This document shows, one piece after another, positions 1 through 8,883 of a stretch of DNA of 64,000 nucleotides (position 1 is its first letter; each line of letters begins with the position of its first letter). The DNA comes from Planctomycetota bacterium (GTDB lineage: Bacteria; Planctomycetota; UBA1135; JACQFD01). The notes beneath the pieces are model-generated. The model was not told the DNA's origin, made no database searches, and saw nothing but the letters and a program-made list of their open reading frames with translations. The DNA lies in assembly GCA_016792805.1 (NCBI GenBank), contig JAEUHX010000054.1, positions 42,958 through 106,957 of the forward strand, written 5' to 3'. Position numbers and translations under genes: made by a program.

Positions 1-135
1 CTCTTCGAGAGCCTGCCGTACGCCGAGATCTCCGAGGCGCTCGGGATCCCCGAAGGAACTGTGAAGTCTCGTGTGTTCCATGCGCTCCGCAAGCTGCGCG
101 TCTGGAGCTCGGGAGCCGAGGAGGTGCGCCGATGA
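1..135 (+). CDS. ECF-type RNA polymerase sigma factor, C-terminal end (partial)
   Basis: The window opens inside this gene; only the last 44 codons are visible. They encode a sigma-70 region 4 helix-turn-helix of the extracytoplasmic-function type, with the core LPYAEISEALGIPEGTVKSR followed by a basic helix. This domain binds the -35 promoter element. The TGA stop overlaps the ATG of the next gene (ATGA), a translational coupling typical of sigma/anti-sigma pairs, and the next product has a zinc-anti-sigma motif. The family call is firm; the regulon is unknown. Confidence 0.9.
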   Translation, partial: LFESLPYAEISEALGIPEGTVKSRVFHALRKLRVWSSGAEEVRR

Positions 136-1355
136 GCGACGCGTTCGGGCGCAACGGATGTGCACAATTTGCCGAATGGCACGATCGCTATGCGATCGGG
201 GTCGCCACGGAAGTGGAGCCTCGGTCGATGGAGATCGAATTGTATGAAGCACATTTGCGGATCTGCGCGCTGTGCCGTGCGAAGGCCTCGGAGGCTGGCG
301 AGTGGGTGAGCGCGCTGCGCGCCGCCGATCGCCGCCTCGGCACACCCTCGCGGCGATTCCGGGAGCGGCTCGCGGCTCGACTGGAGGGTGAGGCCGTTTC
401 GCTGCGCAATCCGGAGGCGAAGAGCCCTGCGCCCGACGGCCCCCGGACGAACGCGCCCACGACGAAGCCACAGAAACCTCTGGAGACTTCGATGCGTCCA
501 CATCGGAGTCTCCCGGCGCGGCAAGGTGCTCGCCGTGTCAAGCGGTGGAGCTGGGGTCCTGTCGGAATTGTGGTTGGGCTCGTGGTCGGTTCGTTCTTCG
601 CCCGGGGCGTGTTCCTCCCGCAGCCCGGCGTGGCCGTCGAACGCAGCGCACCGGACGTGCGCACGGACCGTATCGCGGCTCCCGCCGTCTCCAGGGTTTC
701 CCCTCCGGAGACCGAGCCGCCGAGTCCAATATTATTGGCTTCTCAGCTGACGCGATTGCGTACCGAGGCGATCCAACCCGGGTTTCTGCAGAAGGACCCG
801 GTCGCCACCGCTTGGTGGCTCGTCGCGGAAGCGCGCGCCGCAACGATCGATGGGATTCCCGCCCCCGATCCGGAGCTCATCCGCGAGGCCCAGCTTGCGA
901 TCTCGCGTGCCAGCTACGCGTCGAGCTACGGGCGCGACATTGCCGTCCTCGGAATTGTGGAGAGTTCTCAGGCGCTCGGCGTCGGCGACCTGTCGCAAGA
1001 TGTCCGCCGAGTGCTTGCTTGTTCGGCCACCGACCGCGTCGAGATGCGGGCGGCGGGGTATGGCGATTCACGGGGACGAGCCCGAGGTCAGGTCGATGCC
1101 CGGGACCGGGTTCCGGTGCCCGCGCAGGCTCCGCCTGCGATCGCAGCGCTCTCAGAACCTTCGAGGACGAGCCATTTCGTGCGCGACGCGCTGCGATGCC
1201 TCACCAGCGAGCCGCATCCGACCTCGGAGTCGCAGACGCACGAGCTTCTGGCTCTCTGCGCGCGCACTTGGCCGGCGCAGACGCCGGATGCGGCCTCGGG
1301 CGATCCGCGCGGTGAGGCCCTGCGCGCCCTCGCGATGGCTTCGCTTCTGCGCTAA
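132..1355 (+). CDS. Membrane anti-sigma factor-like protein with zinc-binding HxxxCxxC motif
   Basis: 407 aa, overlapping the sigma gene by 4 bp. Residues 41-48 carry H41, C45 and C48 in the HxxxCxxC arrangement of ZAS/zf-HC2 anti-sigma domains, which hold an ECF sigma factor inactive. A basic, proline-rich linker leads to one hydrophobic segment at about 141-160, so the N-terminus should be cytoplasmic and the remaining 240 residues extracytoplasmic. The C-terminal part has no recognisable domain; it is rich in Ala, Arg and Pro with a few cysteines and could be a sensor region. The anti-sigma role is inferred from the motif, topology and gene order. Confidence 0.75.
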   Translation: MSDAFGRNGCAQFAEWHDRYAIGVATEVEPRSMEIELYEAHLRICALCRAKASEAGEWVSALRAADRRLGTPSRRFRERLAARLEGEAVSLRNPEAKSPAPDGPRTNAPTTKPQKPLETSMRPHRSLPARQGARRVKRWSWGPVGIVVGLVVGSFFARGVFLPQPGVAVERSAPDVRTDRIAAPAVSRVSPPETEPPSPILLASQLTRLRTEAIQPGFLQKDPVATAWWLVAEARAATIDGIPAPDPELIREAQLAISRASYASSYGRDIAVLGIVESSQALGVGDLSQDVRRVLACSATDRVEMRAAGYGDSRGRARGQVDARDRVPVPAQAPPAIAALSEPSRTSHFVRDALRCLTSEPHPTSESQTHELLALCARTWPAQTPDAASGDPRGEALRALAMASLLR

Positions 1356-1380
1356 CCGGCGGGGGTTCTCCGCGGTGCGC

Positions 1381-2115
1381 ATGATCGTCGCTGGGCTGCT
1401 GCTGGTCGCGGGGTGCCGCGCCGCCGCTTCGACGCGTTCGGGGAACCCTCGCGAACCCGAAGTGCTCCAGATCGGTGCTTCGGAGAAAACAACAAAAACG
1501 GAGGCGCTCCCCACGCGGCACTGGACCGAGTTCGGCGCGACAACGCTGGCCCGCGCCGACGGTGCATTCGTGGGGCGCGTGAGGCGCATCACAACGCTCT
1601 CCGGCAGCCCGGCGCTGGCAACGATCGACGTCGATCATTGGGTGCTCCTGAGCGATGAGATCCTCGCCACCGGCCAACGCAACGCCGTGGTTGTGAGTTC
1701 GCCGGCCGGAACGCTCCAGGAATCCCCCGAGCCCGCAATCTTCTTCCTCGAACGCGCCGCCAGCGACGCTGCCGTTCGGCCGCTTCTTGCGGCGTGGAAG
1801 GGAAGCCCTGAGCTGATTTCTGGGATTGAGAAGCTCGTACTGGAGCTCGACCGAGCGTCTCGACTGGAGGATCCCGAGCAAAGGAAGCGCGGACAGGCGG
1901 GCGTCCTCCTGGCCCATCTCACCTCGCCGTTTGACTCGCTTCGACGCCTTGCGATGCGCGAGTGCCGCGCGAGCCTCGACCGGCATGCGCCGCTTTTTCG
2001 CACGGAGGACGCGGACCAGCTGAAGAAACTCGCGTCGCAGCAGGACGACCCCGCTTGGGCCGCGGCACTCCGAGATCTTGCTCAGTCGATGGCCCTCGCC
2101 GCTCGCGGGAGCTGA
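1381..2115 (+). CDS. Putative lipoprotein of unknown function
   Basis: 244 aa starting at an ATG, with a GTG two codons upstream as alternative. The N-terminus MIVAGLLLVAGC is a short lipoprotein signal with Cys12 as the likely lipidated residue, so the protein should be membrane-anchored outside the cytoplasm. Residues 45-150 look like a mixed alpha/beta domain; the second half, with leucine-rich pairs of helices, resembles a HEAT-like helical repeat but is too short to assign. It lies 25 bp after the anti-sigma gene and probably belongs to the same operon, making it a candidate sensor or effector of that system. I do not recognise a family. Confidence 0.6.
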   Translation: MIVAGLLLVAGCRAAASTRSGNPREPEVLQIGASEKTTKTEALPTRHWTEFGATTLARADGAFVGRVRRITTLSGSPALATIDVDHWVLLSDEILATGQRNAVVVSSPAGTLQESPEPAIFFLERAASDAAVRPLLAAWKGSPELISGIEKLVLELDRASRLEDPEQRKRGQAGVLLAHLTSPFDSLRRLAMRECRASLDRHAPLFRTEDADQLKKLASQQDDPAWAAALRDLAQSMALAARGS

Positions 2116-2185
2116 GGATCGGGGAAGCCTCCGAAGACCGAGAGTTCGGTAGTCTGCTTCCTCGCAACGGGCCGTCCATCTCTCC

Positions 2186-3718
2186 GTGATCTCGACTGCC
2201 ATCTACTCGCTATCGCTCTGCAGCGCTGCGGCCGGCGTGCTGCAGGCTCCGAGCAATGCGGCGCCCGCAGCACCCGAGAGCGCACGCGCAGAACCCACGG
2301 GCGCCCCGCAGCGGACGGAGCGCGTCGTCGATCTCACGATCGAGGAGGCCGTGCGCAGTGCTCTTACTTATAACCCCGGGCTGGCGGCGGCGACGCTCAC
2401 GGCGGAATCCACAGAAGCACAAATCGACGTCGCCCTCGGAGCATTTGAGCCCGTTCTCTTCGCAACTCCCCGTGTGAGCGACAGCACGACACCTTCGGCG
2501 AGCCAGCTCGCAGGTGCGCAGAACCTCGAGCGCAACATTCTTCATTTGGATACGGGAATTCGGCAGGCGCTCCCGACGGGCGGTTCCTATTCATTAACTT
2601 TCCAGACGGATAACGAGCGAACGAACAATAGCTTCCAGCTTCTGAATCCGCAGACGTTCTCAACTTTCTCGATCAGCTTCACGCAGCCGCTGCTTCGAAA
2701 CGCCTGGACAGGGATCGGCCGCATCCCGCAGGCTCAGGCCGAGAATGCGCGCGACCAGGCGGCTGCCGACCGCGAGAGGCAGAAACTCGACCTGATCCAG
2801 CAGGTCTACAACGCATATTGGGATCTCGTGTTTACCTTTGCCGACCGCGATGTTCGTCGGCAGTCGCTCGCGCTCGCGGAGAGGCTCCTCGAGATCAACC
2901 GCAAGAAGGTGGAGCAGGGCCTTCTCGCAGAAGTGGAGATCTATCAGGCCCAAGCCGACGTGGCGACGCGCCGTGAGGCGCTGCTCACGGCCGAGAATAC
3001 AATTCGTGCCGCGGAAGACGCACTGAAGCAGCTTTTGTTTCCCTTTGACCGGCGCTCGGAGTGGAGCCTGCGACTGCGACCGACGAGCTTGCCGCCGGCA
3101 ATCGGAAGCGTTGTCGTTCCGGCATGGCAGGATGCTGTGGAGACCGCACTCGCCGCGCGCCCCGATCTGGAGCGCCAGCGCATCGCGATTCGGAATCTTG
3201 AGCTTGACGTGGAGCGGGCGCGCAGCGGCGTTCTGCCGAGGCTCGATTTTGTTGCAACCGCAGGCGACGCCGCCCTCGCCGCCCGAGCTGACCAGACCAT
3301 TCGCGACTTAATTGAAGTGCGATATCCCAACTATTCGTTCGCCGTGACCGCGGAGGTGCCGCTCGGGAATCTGGCAGCGAGAGCGACGGAGCGCCGCACG
3401 CTGCTCGATGCCTCGGCCGCTCGCCAGCAGCTTCGATCCCTCGAGCTTCAGGTTGTGCGCGAAGTGCGCGATGCGGTGCGGCAAGTCGCCTATGGTGAAG
3501 AGAAGGTGGCCGCCGCAACGAGGTCGCGCGAGTTCGCCGAGAAGCAGCTCCGAGCCGAGGAGCTGCGTTTCGAGCAGGGATTATCGACGAATTTTGAGGT
3601 TCTCTCCCTGCAGCGAGATCTCGCCCAGGCTCAAACAAACGAGCAGCGGGCGATTCTCGACTACGCCAAAGCGGCCATCGCTCTCGACCGCTCGAAGGGG
3701 ACACTGCTCGCACCGTAG
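2186..3718 (+). CDS. TolC-family outer membrane efflux channel protein
   Basis: 510 aa, GTG start, with an N-terminal signal sequence. After a short proline/alanine linker the protein shows two OEP repeats (about 50-250 and 290-500) made of long amphipathic helices and short beta segments, the arrangement of TolC, CusC and OprM. These proteins form trimeric outer-membrane and periplasmic tunnels that work with an inner-membrane pump and a membrane-fusion protein. No pump is adjacent; the MacA/MacB-like genes at 29.6-33.1 kb are the only candidate partners in the window, and that pairing is speculation. The stop codon falls inside a hairpin that is repeated in tandem just downstream. Confidence 0.88.
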   Translation: MISTAIYSLSLCSAAAGVLQAPSNAAPAAPESARAEPTGAPQRTERVVDLTIEEAVRSALTYNPGLAAATLTAESTEAQIDVALGAFEPVLFATPRVSDSTTPSASQLAGAQNLERNILHLDTGIRQALPTGGSYSLTFQTDNERTNNSFQLLNPQTFSTFSISFTQPLLRNAWTGIGRIPQAQAENARDQAAADRERQKLDLIQQVYNAYWDLVFTFADRDVRRQSLALAERLLEINRKKVEQGLLAEVEIYQAQADVATRREALLTAENTIRAAEDALKQLLFPFDRRSEWSLRLRPTSLPPAIGSVVVPAWQDAVETALAARPDLERQRIAIRNLELDVERARSGVLPRLDFVATAGDAALAARADQTIRDLIEVRYPNYSFAVTAEVPLGNLAARATERRTLLDASAARQQLRSLELQVVREVRDAVRQVAYGEEKVAAATRSREFAEKQLRAEELRFEQGLSTNFEVLSLQRDLAQAQTNEQRAILDYAKAAIALDRSKGTLLAP

Positions 3719-3791
3719 GTGCGAGCCCCAGAACCACCGCTCGCACCGTACGTGCGAGCCCCAGAACCACCGCTCGCGCCGCAGGCGCTGT
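3706..3791. repeat. Three tandem 33-bp units, each containing a hairpin
   Basis: GCTCGCACC-GTA-GGTGCGAGC (3706-3726) is a 9-bp stem with a 3-nt loop. Nearly the same palindrome recurs at 3739-3759, and a diverged one starts at 3772, spaced exactly 33 bp apart with the linker CCCCAGAACCACC between them. The TAG stop of the TolC-like gene sits in the first loop. The hairpins lie between converging genes and could act as terminators or mRNA 3' stabilisers, although no T-run follows. Confidence 0.8.
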
Positions 3792-3795
3792 GCAC

Positions 3796-4863
3796 TTATC
3801 CGCCGCCCGGCTCCGGCAGTGGAAGCGGCCCGCCGGCAGGGGGCTCCACCGGCGATGGAGGCAGATCCCCATCGTAGTGCAGATGTGTGCGAACAAGGCC
3901 GATGAGGTCGGCACGCGAGCAGACTCGCACGCATCCTTCGCGAAAGCGCGCTCCTCCGGGCAGCCCATGGGAGAAGTCGCTTGCGAGCCGCCGCATGATG
4001 CGCATGGCGGTTCCCTCGCCGTAGAGCGTCACCACGCCCTCCATGAGCTCGAGGACGAGCCGTCCCACCTCCGAAATTTCGGGGGCCGGCGGCGGCGACT
4101 CGCCGCGGAGCACCGCGCGGATTTGTGCGAACACCCACGGGCGTCCGAGTGCGCCGCGTCCGATGGCGATGCCATCGACGCCAGCCTGGGCGAGCATGTC
4201 TTCCGCTTCGGAGGGAGAGTTTACATCTCCGTTTCCAAAGACAGGAATCCTCACGGCAGTTTTGACCTCACCAATGAGCCGACGATCCGCGCGCCCTGAA
4301 TAGAGCTGTTGGCGTGTCCTTCCGTGGACCGTGAGGCCTGCGACTCCCGCGGACTCGAGAGCGCGCGCCATCTCCGGCGCGTTGCGGCGCGAGTCGTCGA
4401 GCCCAGCACGAATCTTGACTGTCACAGGGATCGGGCTGGCTTGAACCATGCGCTCGATCATTTTTGAGGTTTGGGCGGGATCCGACATCAATGCACATCC
4501 GGCTCCGCCGGACGTGATCTTCGGAACTGGGCAGCCCATGTTTACATCGACGATGTCAAAGCCGAGGTCGGCCACAATACGCGCCGCCTCGGAGAGATCG
4601 CGGGCATCGGCGCCGAAGAGCTGTGCCGCGACCGGCTTCTCGCTCGGGTCTCGATCGAGGAGCCGGCGCGTCTTCTCATTCCCCGAAGCAAGAGCCTTGG
4701 CGCTCACCATCTCGGTGGTCGTGAGAGAAGCACCGTAGCGACGCGCAATCACCCGGTAGGCGAGGTTTGAGAATCCTGCCATCGGAGCGAGCGCAAGTGG
4801 CCCCGGCACGCGCACCGACCCGACTTGGACGGCGTCGCCGGATCGGGTGACCGAGGAGGGCAT
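3796..4863 (-). CDS. dus: tRNA-dihydrouridine synthase (DusB-like)
   Basis: 355 aa from the ATG at 4863; an ATG at 4941 would add 26 residues of poor composition and leave no room for the divergent promoter. The FMN-dependent TIM barrel shows LALAPMAGFSNLAYR at the N-terminus, VNMGCP with the catalytic cysteine, TVHGRTR, the GNGD motif and IGRGALGRPW near the phosphate-binding end. The enzyme reduces uridines in the tRNA D-loop using NADPH. It ends with a proline-rich tail. The gene converges on the TolC-like gene and is divergent from the HEAT lipoprotein gene; in this order it stands alone rather than with fis or ntr genes. Confidence 0.93.
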   Translation of the reverse strand: MPSSVTRSGDAVQVGSVRVPGPLALAPMAGFSNLAYRVIARRYGASLTTTEMVSAKALASGNEKTRRLLDRDPSEKPVAAQLFGADARDLSEAARIVADLGFDIVDVNMGCPVPKITSGGAGCALMSDPAQTSKMIERMVQASPIPVTVKIRAGLDDSRRNAPEMARALESAGVAGLTVHGRTRQQLYSGRADRRLIGEVKTAVRIPVFGNGDVNSPSEAEDMLAQAGVDGIAIGRGALGRPWVFAQIRAVLRGESPPPAPEISEVGRLVLELMEGVVTLYGEGTAMRIMRRLASDFSHGLPGGARFREGCVRVCSRADLIGLVRTHLHYDGDLPPSPVEPPAGGPLPLPEPGGG

Positions 4864-4939
4864 GGGGTTCGCTAGGGGGGACGTCACGATCGCTGCTCCG
4901 CACGGTGAATCGCCGCCGGCAGCGGATAAGTCTAGACGC

Positions 4940-6604
4940 ATGCTCGAACTCCTCCGCCCCCTGCGATGGTTGCCCGCTGCCTGGGCCGTGGGGTGCTGCC
5001 TGTGCGCCTGCGGATCGGGGAGCAGTTCGTCGGCGACGGCGGAACTTCCCTCGCAGCCCCATTCAACCGACCCGACGCTCCCCGACACGCTCTCGAGCGT
5101 TCCGGAGAAGCCTGAACTCTACGATGCCGACACGTCCGACCTGCTCCCGCGCTACGCGGGGAAGCTCGTCGCGGGAAGTCGTTATGGGAGGCAGTTCGCC
5201 ACACAGCGCCTTGCCGAGATGCGCGATCGCGCGGTTCCTGAGGTCGTGCGGGTGCTCAAAAAGGTCGGTCGCGACCCCTTCTCCTTCGGCGCCGCGGTGA
5301 ATGCCTGCGAGACGCTTCAGCTCTTGGGTGTTTCCCATCCGGAGGCGGTTGCCGCCCTTTGCGAAACGCTCCGCCACGAATCGGGGACTGCGCGCACGTC
5401 CGCCGCCAAGGCGCTCGGAGCGCTGCGAGCGCCCGAGGCCTTTGAGCCGCTTCAGGCGGCCTTCCTACAGACCGATGCGATCGAGCGCGTTTCGCACCTT
5501 CGCGCCATCGGTTCCCTTCGCACTTCCGAGGTTGATCCGTTTTTGGTGCAAATCCTCGAGGGGAGCCAGTGGTCGCTCGCCGTTCGTTCGGCGGCTGCGG
5601 AAGCCCTTGCGGCGCGTCCGCGCGAAACCGCGGAGAAACAGTGGCGAGCGCTCGCCGAATCTCCGCCGCCCGTCGGACACATCATGAAGATTGCGCTGGC
5701 GGCGACTGGGGACGCGGAGTCGGTACAGTTCGCGCGGATGATGTCCAATCAGTACGGCAACCCGATGTGCTTGCCGGCAACAGTCACATTGGCTAAGTCG
5801 GGAGACCTCGAACCGGCGCTCGCCGCGCTCCGCGAGAAAGATTCGGAAGTTCGGCTCAAGCTCGGATTATTTGCTTTGCGAGAAGTGATCACGGCGAAGC
5901 CGCCCATCCCGTACTCAAGGCCGACGGTGGCGGCAGCGCTCGTCGCTCGCAACGAGGATCCGGATCTTACTGTTCGCATTGAGGCCCTCCGATGTCTGCG
6001 GATTCTTGGGGAGCCGCTTCCCGTCGACGCGGATCTCGCGGATCTCATGCATGCGGATCCGGCGCGGGTTTCGCGCGCGCTCGAGGTCGTGACGGATCAT
6101 CAAGTGGCTGAACCGCGTGCGGTTCCAATCTTACTCAAGCGTCTCCACGAGGCGCCTCTTCAAGGCAAGCGCGGATTTGTGCAAGCGCTCGGGCGGCTGC
6201 GCAGTGGAGATGCGGCCCGGGAGCTCGCTCGGTACTTGGCAGGTCCGCACGACGTCGTCGATGGCATCGCCTTCTCCGACTATGTGGCGCTTCAACTGGC
6301 AAACCTCGGGGAAGCCGGGGCCCAGGCGCTCTGCGAGGCGCTGGAGCTCGAGAAGTCGCCGACGCGGCGGCTCGGTCTCGTCCAGGCGCTTTCGGGCTCG
6401 TCGAGCTCCAAGGCACTCGACGCCCTCGAGCGCGTCGCGCAGACAATGGAGGGAGAGCACCGTGAGGTTCGCGCCGCCGCAATTCGGGGAATTCCGGCGC
6501 TGGCCGGAGACCGTGGCGCGAAGCTCCTGAAGCGCATGCTCTCAGTAGAGACCGACCTCGCCATCCGGCGATTGCTGAATGCCACTCTTCACGATCTGTA
6601 TTGA
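4940..6604 (+). CDS. HEAT-repeat lipoprotein
   Basis: 554 aa. The start at 4940 gives a lipoprotein signal (basic and hydrophobic segment ending in the cysteine-rich VGCCLCAC, Cys19 or Cys24). Residues 70-550 form a continuous series of about 30-40-residue helical pairs with recurring DxxVRxxAxxALG-type signatures, typical of HEAT or PBS-lyase-like scaffolds. Such proteins bind partners rather than catalyse reactions. The gene is monocistronic between divergent dus and the convergent pilin gene. The partner is unknown. Confidence 0.75.
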   Translation: MLELLRPLRWLPAAWAVGCCLCACGSGSSSSATAELPSQPHSTDPTLPDTLSSVPEKPELYDADTSDLLPRYAGKLVAGSRYGRQFATQRLAEMRDRAVPEVVRVLKKVGRDPFSFGAAVNACETLQLLGVSHPEAVAALCETLRHESGTARTSAAKALGALRAPEAFEPLQAAFLQTDAIERVSHLRAIGSLRTSEVDPFLVQILEGSQWSLAVRSAAAEALAARPRETAEKQWRALAESPPPVGHIMKIALAATGDAESVQFARMMSNQYGNPMCLPATVTLAKSGDLEPALAALREKDSEVRLKLGLFALREVITAKPPIPYSRPTVAAALVARNEDPDLTVRIEALRCLRILGEPLPVDADLADLMHADPARVSRALEVVTDHQVAEPRAVPILLKRLHEAPLQGKRGFVQALGRLRSGDAARELARYLAGPHDVVDGIAFSDYVALQLANLGEAGAQALCEALELEKSPTRRLGLVQALSGSSSSKALDALERVAQTMEGEHREVRAAAIRGIPALAGDRGAKLLKRMLSVETDLAIRRLLNATLHDLY

Positions 6605-6669
6605 TTTTTGTGCCCGTTCAGGAGCACGGCTGGAGCTCGCGGTCGCGGATGCTCTCGTTGCGCAAGTGA

Positions 6670-7395
6670 TCACCGCGCCGTAAACGGCACGACATCCCAC
6701 AAATCTCCATCCTCGCCGGGAGCCAGCAGCGTCTTTGACTCTCCGGGGCTGCCCGGCGCGATCGACGCGGCCGAGCTATCTGGAAGCGCTCGCGAGGCCG
6801 AGACGAGGCGCGCCGCAAAGGGCTGAGGACCGTGCTCAAGACCCGAGTAGCGATGGGCGAGGTTGCGGCTCTCGAGAACGCCTCCTCCCGGAAGCACGCG
6901 AAGCCTTCCCGCTGGGTCGAGTGCGAAGCAGGAGACCCCCGACGTTCCGTAGATCTCTGGCCACGCATACAGAACGAAACCGTCCCGCGAGTCGAGGATG
7001 TCGGGGCCCGCGGGGTCGAGGATCAAGCCGCCTGTTTTCGTCGCAAAGTACATTCGAAACAGATAGCCGTGGCGCAGCAGGGCACGCCCCGAGTCACGCT
7101 GCTCGGCGTCTTCGAGTGCGAATCCCGACGCCATGAGCTCGCGGAAGGTGCCAAAGCGCGCCACGCCGCCCACGCCTGTCTCAAGACCTTTCTCCTTGAA
7201 GGCCACCTGGAAGTCGCGAATCGCCTTCAACGCTTCCACCGCGCTTTGGCCATTCGCCGCCAAGGTCATTCCGCGAAGAATCGGAACCGCAAGCCCCGCC
7301 AGCACGAGCACGATCGCAAGAGCGATGAGGATCTCGACAAACGAGAACGCTCGGGCTCTGCGACGCGGCGCGGGAGAGTGCGGAAGTGGACCCAT
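6670..7395 (-). CDS. Type II secretion/type IV pilus pseudopilin-like protein
   Basis: 241 aa. A short basic leader ends in RRRARA, followed by FSFVEILIALAIVLVLAG, the class III prepilin signal with the conserved Glu at position +5 after the cleavage site. The residue before the cut is Ala rather than the usual Gly, which PilD-type peptidases tolerate less well. The long hydrophobic helix would anchor the subunit and form the filament core; the C-terminal domain is a globular pseudopilin head with no family I recognise. It stands alone, with no secretion ATPase or other pilin nearby, and is divergent from the nucleotidyltransferase gene. Confidence 0.8.
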   Translation of the reverse strand: MGPLPHSPAPRRRARAFSFVEILIALAIVLVLAGLAVPILRGMTLAANGQSAVEALKAIRDFQVAFKEKGLETGVGGVARFGTFRELMASGFALEDAEQRDSGRALLRHGYLFRMYFATKTGGLILDPAGPDILDSRDGFVLYAWPEIYGTSGVSCFALDPAGRLRVLPGGGVLESRNLAHRYSGLEHGPQPFAARLVSASRALPDSSAASIAPGSPGESKTLLAPGEDGDLWDVVPFTAR

Positions 7396-7482
7396 CGGAG
7401 AGGCTGCGATGACAGCGATGATGGTGCGGCCTGGTGTGACCTTCAACGTTTCCGTCCACTGCCTTCGCCACCTCGCGACACG

Positions 7483-8853
7483 ATGCTGACCGAGCTTCTC
7501 GACCCCACCCCGTTTGTGGCCGAGCCCGTTGGCCGCGCTGCGGCGGCCATTGTGAGAACGCTTCGACAGGGCGGCTACGAGGCGTGGCTCGCCGGCGGCT
7601 GCGTTCGGGATGTGGTGCTCGGCACTCCTCCCAAGGATTTCGATGTCGCGACGTCGGCCCATCCCGACCAGGTCTCGGCACTCTTCGAGAAAGTGATACC
7701 GACGGGGGCCCGATTCGGAACCGTCACCGTGCTTCTCGGTGGGCAGTCAGTCGAGGTGACCACGCTGCGCGAGGAGACGGCCTATTCGGACGGCAGGAGA
7801 CCCGACCACATCCGCTTTGGCGCGTCGCTGGAGGAGGATGCCCGCAGGCGAGACTTTACTGTGAATGCACTTTTCGCCGACCCCGACTCAGGGCGAGTCC
7901 TTGATTATTGGGGTGGCCTCGCCGACCTGCGCAGCCGGCGGATCCGCGCCGTGGGGGAGCCGGGCGAGCGATTCGATGAAGATGCACTTCGTCTGCTTCG
8001 CATGGTGCGCTTCGCGGTGCGGCTTGGGTCGTCCATTGACTTTGAGACGGAGCGTGCCGCGCGCGCGCGATGCGACCGCCTGCGGCTGCTCTCGGCGGAG
8101 CGCATTCGCGAGGAGCTGACAAAAATGCTCCTCGGCCCGAGGCCTGCGGATGCCGTCTCGCTCCTCGAGAAGCTCGGGTTCCTCGACGAAGTGCTTCCGG
8201 AGGTTGCGCAGACGCGCGGCGTGCCGCAGCCGCCGAAGTATCACCCGGAAGGAGATGTGTATTTCCACACGGTGGACGTTCTCGATCGGCTTCGGCCAGT
8301 GAAGCTCGTGACTGCGCTGGCTGCTCTGTTTCACGACGTCGGGAAGACGCGATCGTTGACCGTCACGGACCGTATTCGATTTCACGGACACGAATATGTG
8401 AGCTGCGAGATGGCTGAGCCGAGGCTTCGTGGGCTCACTTTTTCGAATGCCATCATCGAGGATGTCCTTGACCTTGTCCGGGAACATATCCGCTTCGGCG
8501 GCTACCTGCAGTGGCGGCGCGCCACGCAACTGCGTTTTCTTGAGAAAGCGAATATTGAGGATCACTTGAGCTTGCACCGCGCCGACCGCGGCTCTGCGGG
8601 GGGCGACCTGGCGGTGGCGGAACTCGCCGAGCGGATGCTCGCGGAACGGGCAGCCGCACCGCCCCCCATGCGTACGCTTCTTTCCGGTGACGACCTCCAG
8701 CGGCTTGGCTATCGCCCTGGACCCCAATTCCGACACATGCTGGAGGCGCTGCGCGACGAGCAGCTGGAGGGAAGGGTCGCGACGACGGCCGATGCAGAGG
8801 CGTTCGTGCTTCGAGAATTCCCCCTCGAGTCACGGCCAGGGGATGGCCGATAG
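7483..8853 (+). CDS. cca: CCA-adding tRNA nucleotidyltransferase / poly(A) polymerase family
   Basis: 456 aa from the ATG at 7483. Residues 30-45 hold the class II nucleotidyltransferase signature (GGCVRDVVLGTPPKDFDVAT), where DFD supplies the catalytic aspartates. RRDFTVNA and the RFDEDALRLLRMVRFA region belong to the neck. Further on, ALFHDVGKTRSL marks an HD-type phosphohydrolase domain as in E. coli Cca. The enzyme adds or repairs the 3' CCA of tRNA. The three tRNA genes in this window already encode CCA, so here it would serve repair; a poly(A) polymerase role cannot be excluded from sequence alone. Confidence 0.88.
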   Translation: MLTELLDPTPFVAEPVGRAAAAIVRTLRQGGYEAWLAGGCVRDVVLGTPPKDFDVATSAHPDQVSALFEKVIPTGARFGTVTVLLGGQSVEVTTLREETAYSDGRRPDHIRFGASLEEDARRRDFTVNALFADPDSGRVLDYWGGLADLRSRRIRAVGEPGERFDEDALRLLRMVRFAVRLGSSIDFETERAARARCDRLRLLSAERIREELTKMLLGPRPADAVSLLEKLGFLDEVLPEVAQTRGVPQPPKYHPEGDVYFHTVDVLDRLRPVKLVTALAALFHDVGKTRSLTVTDRIRFHGHEYVSCEMAEPRLRGLTFSNAIIEDVLDLVREHIRFGGYLQWRRATQLRFLEKANIEDHLSLHRADRGSAGGDLAVAELAERMLAERAAAPPPMRTLLSGDDLQRLGYRPGPQFRHMLEALRDEQLEGRVATTADAEAFVLREFPLESRPGDGR

Positions 8854-8883
8854 GCACGCCGGAGAACTGGGGGGTTCCTTGCC

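Noticed and set aside
3706..3791. CRISPR array
   Set aside because: Repeats and spacers are both conserved (the whole 33-bp unit is repeated), there are only three units and no cas genes.
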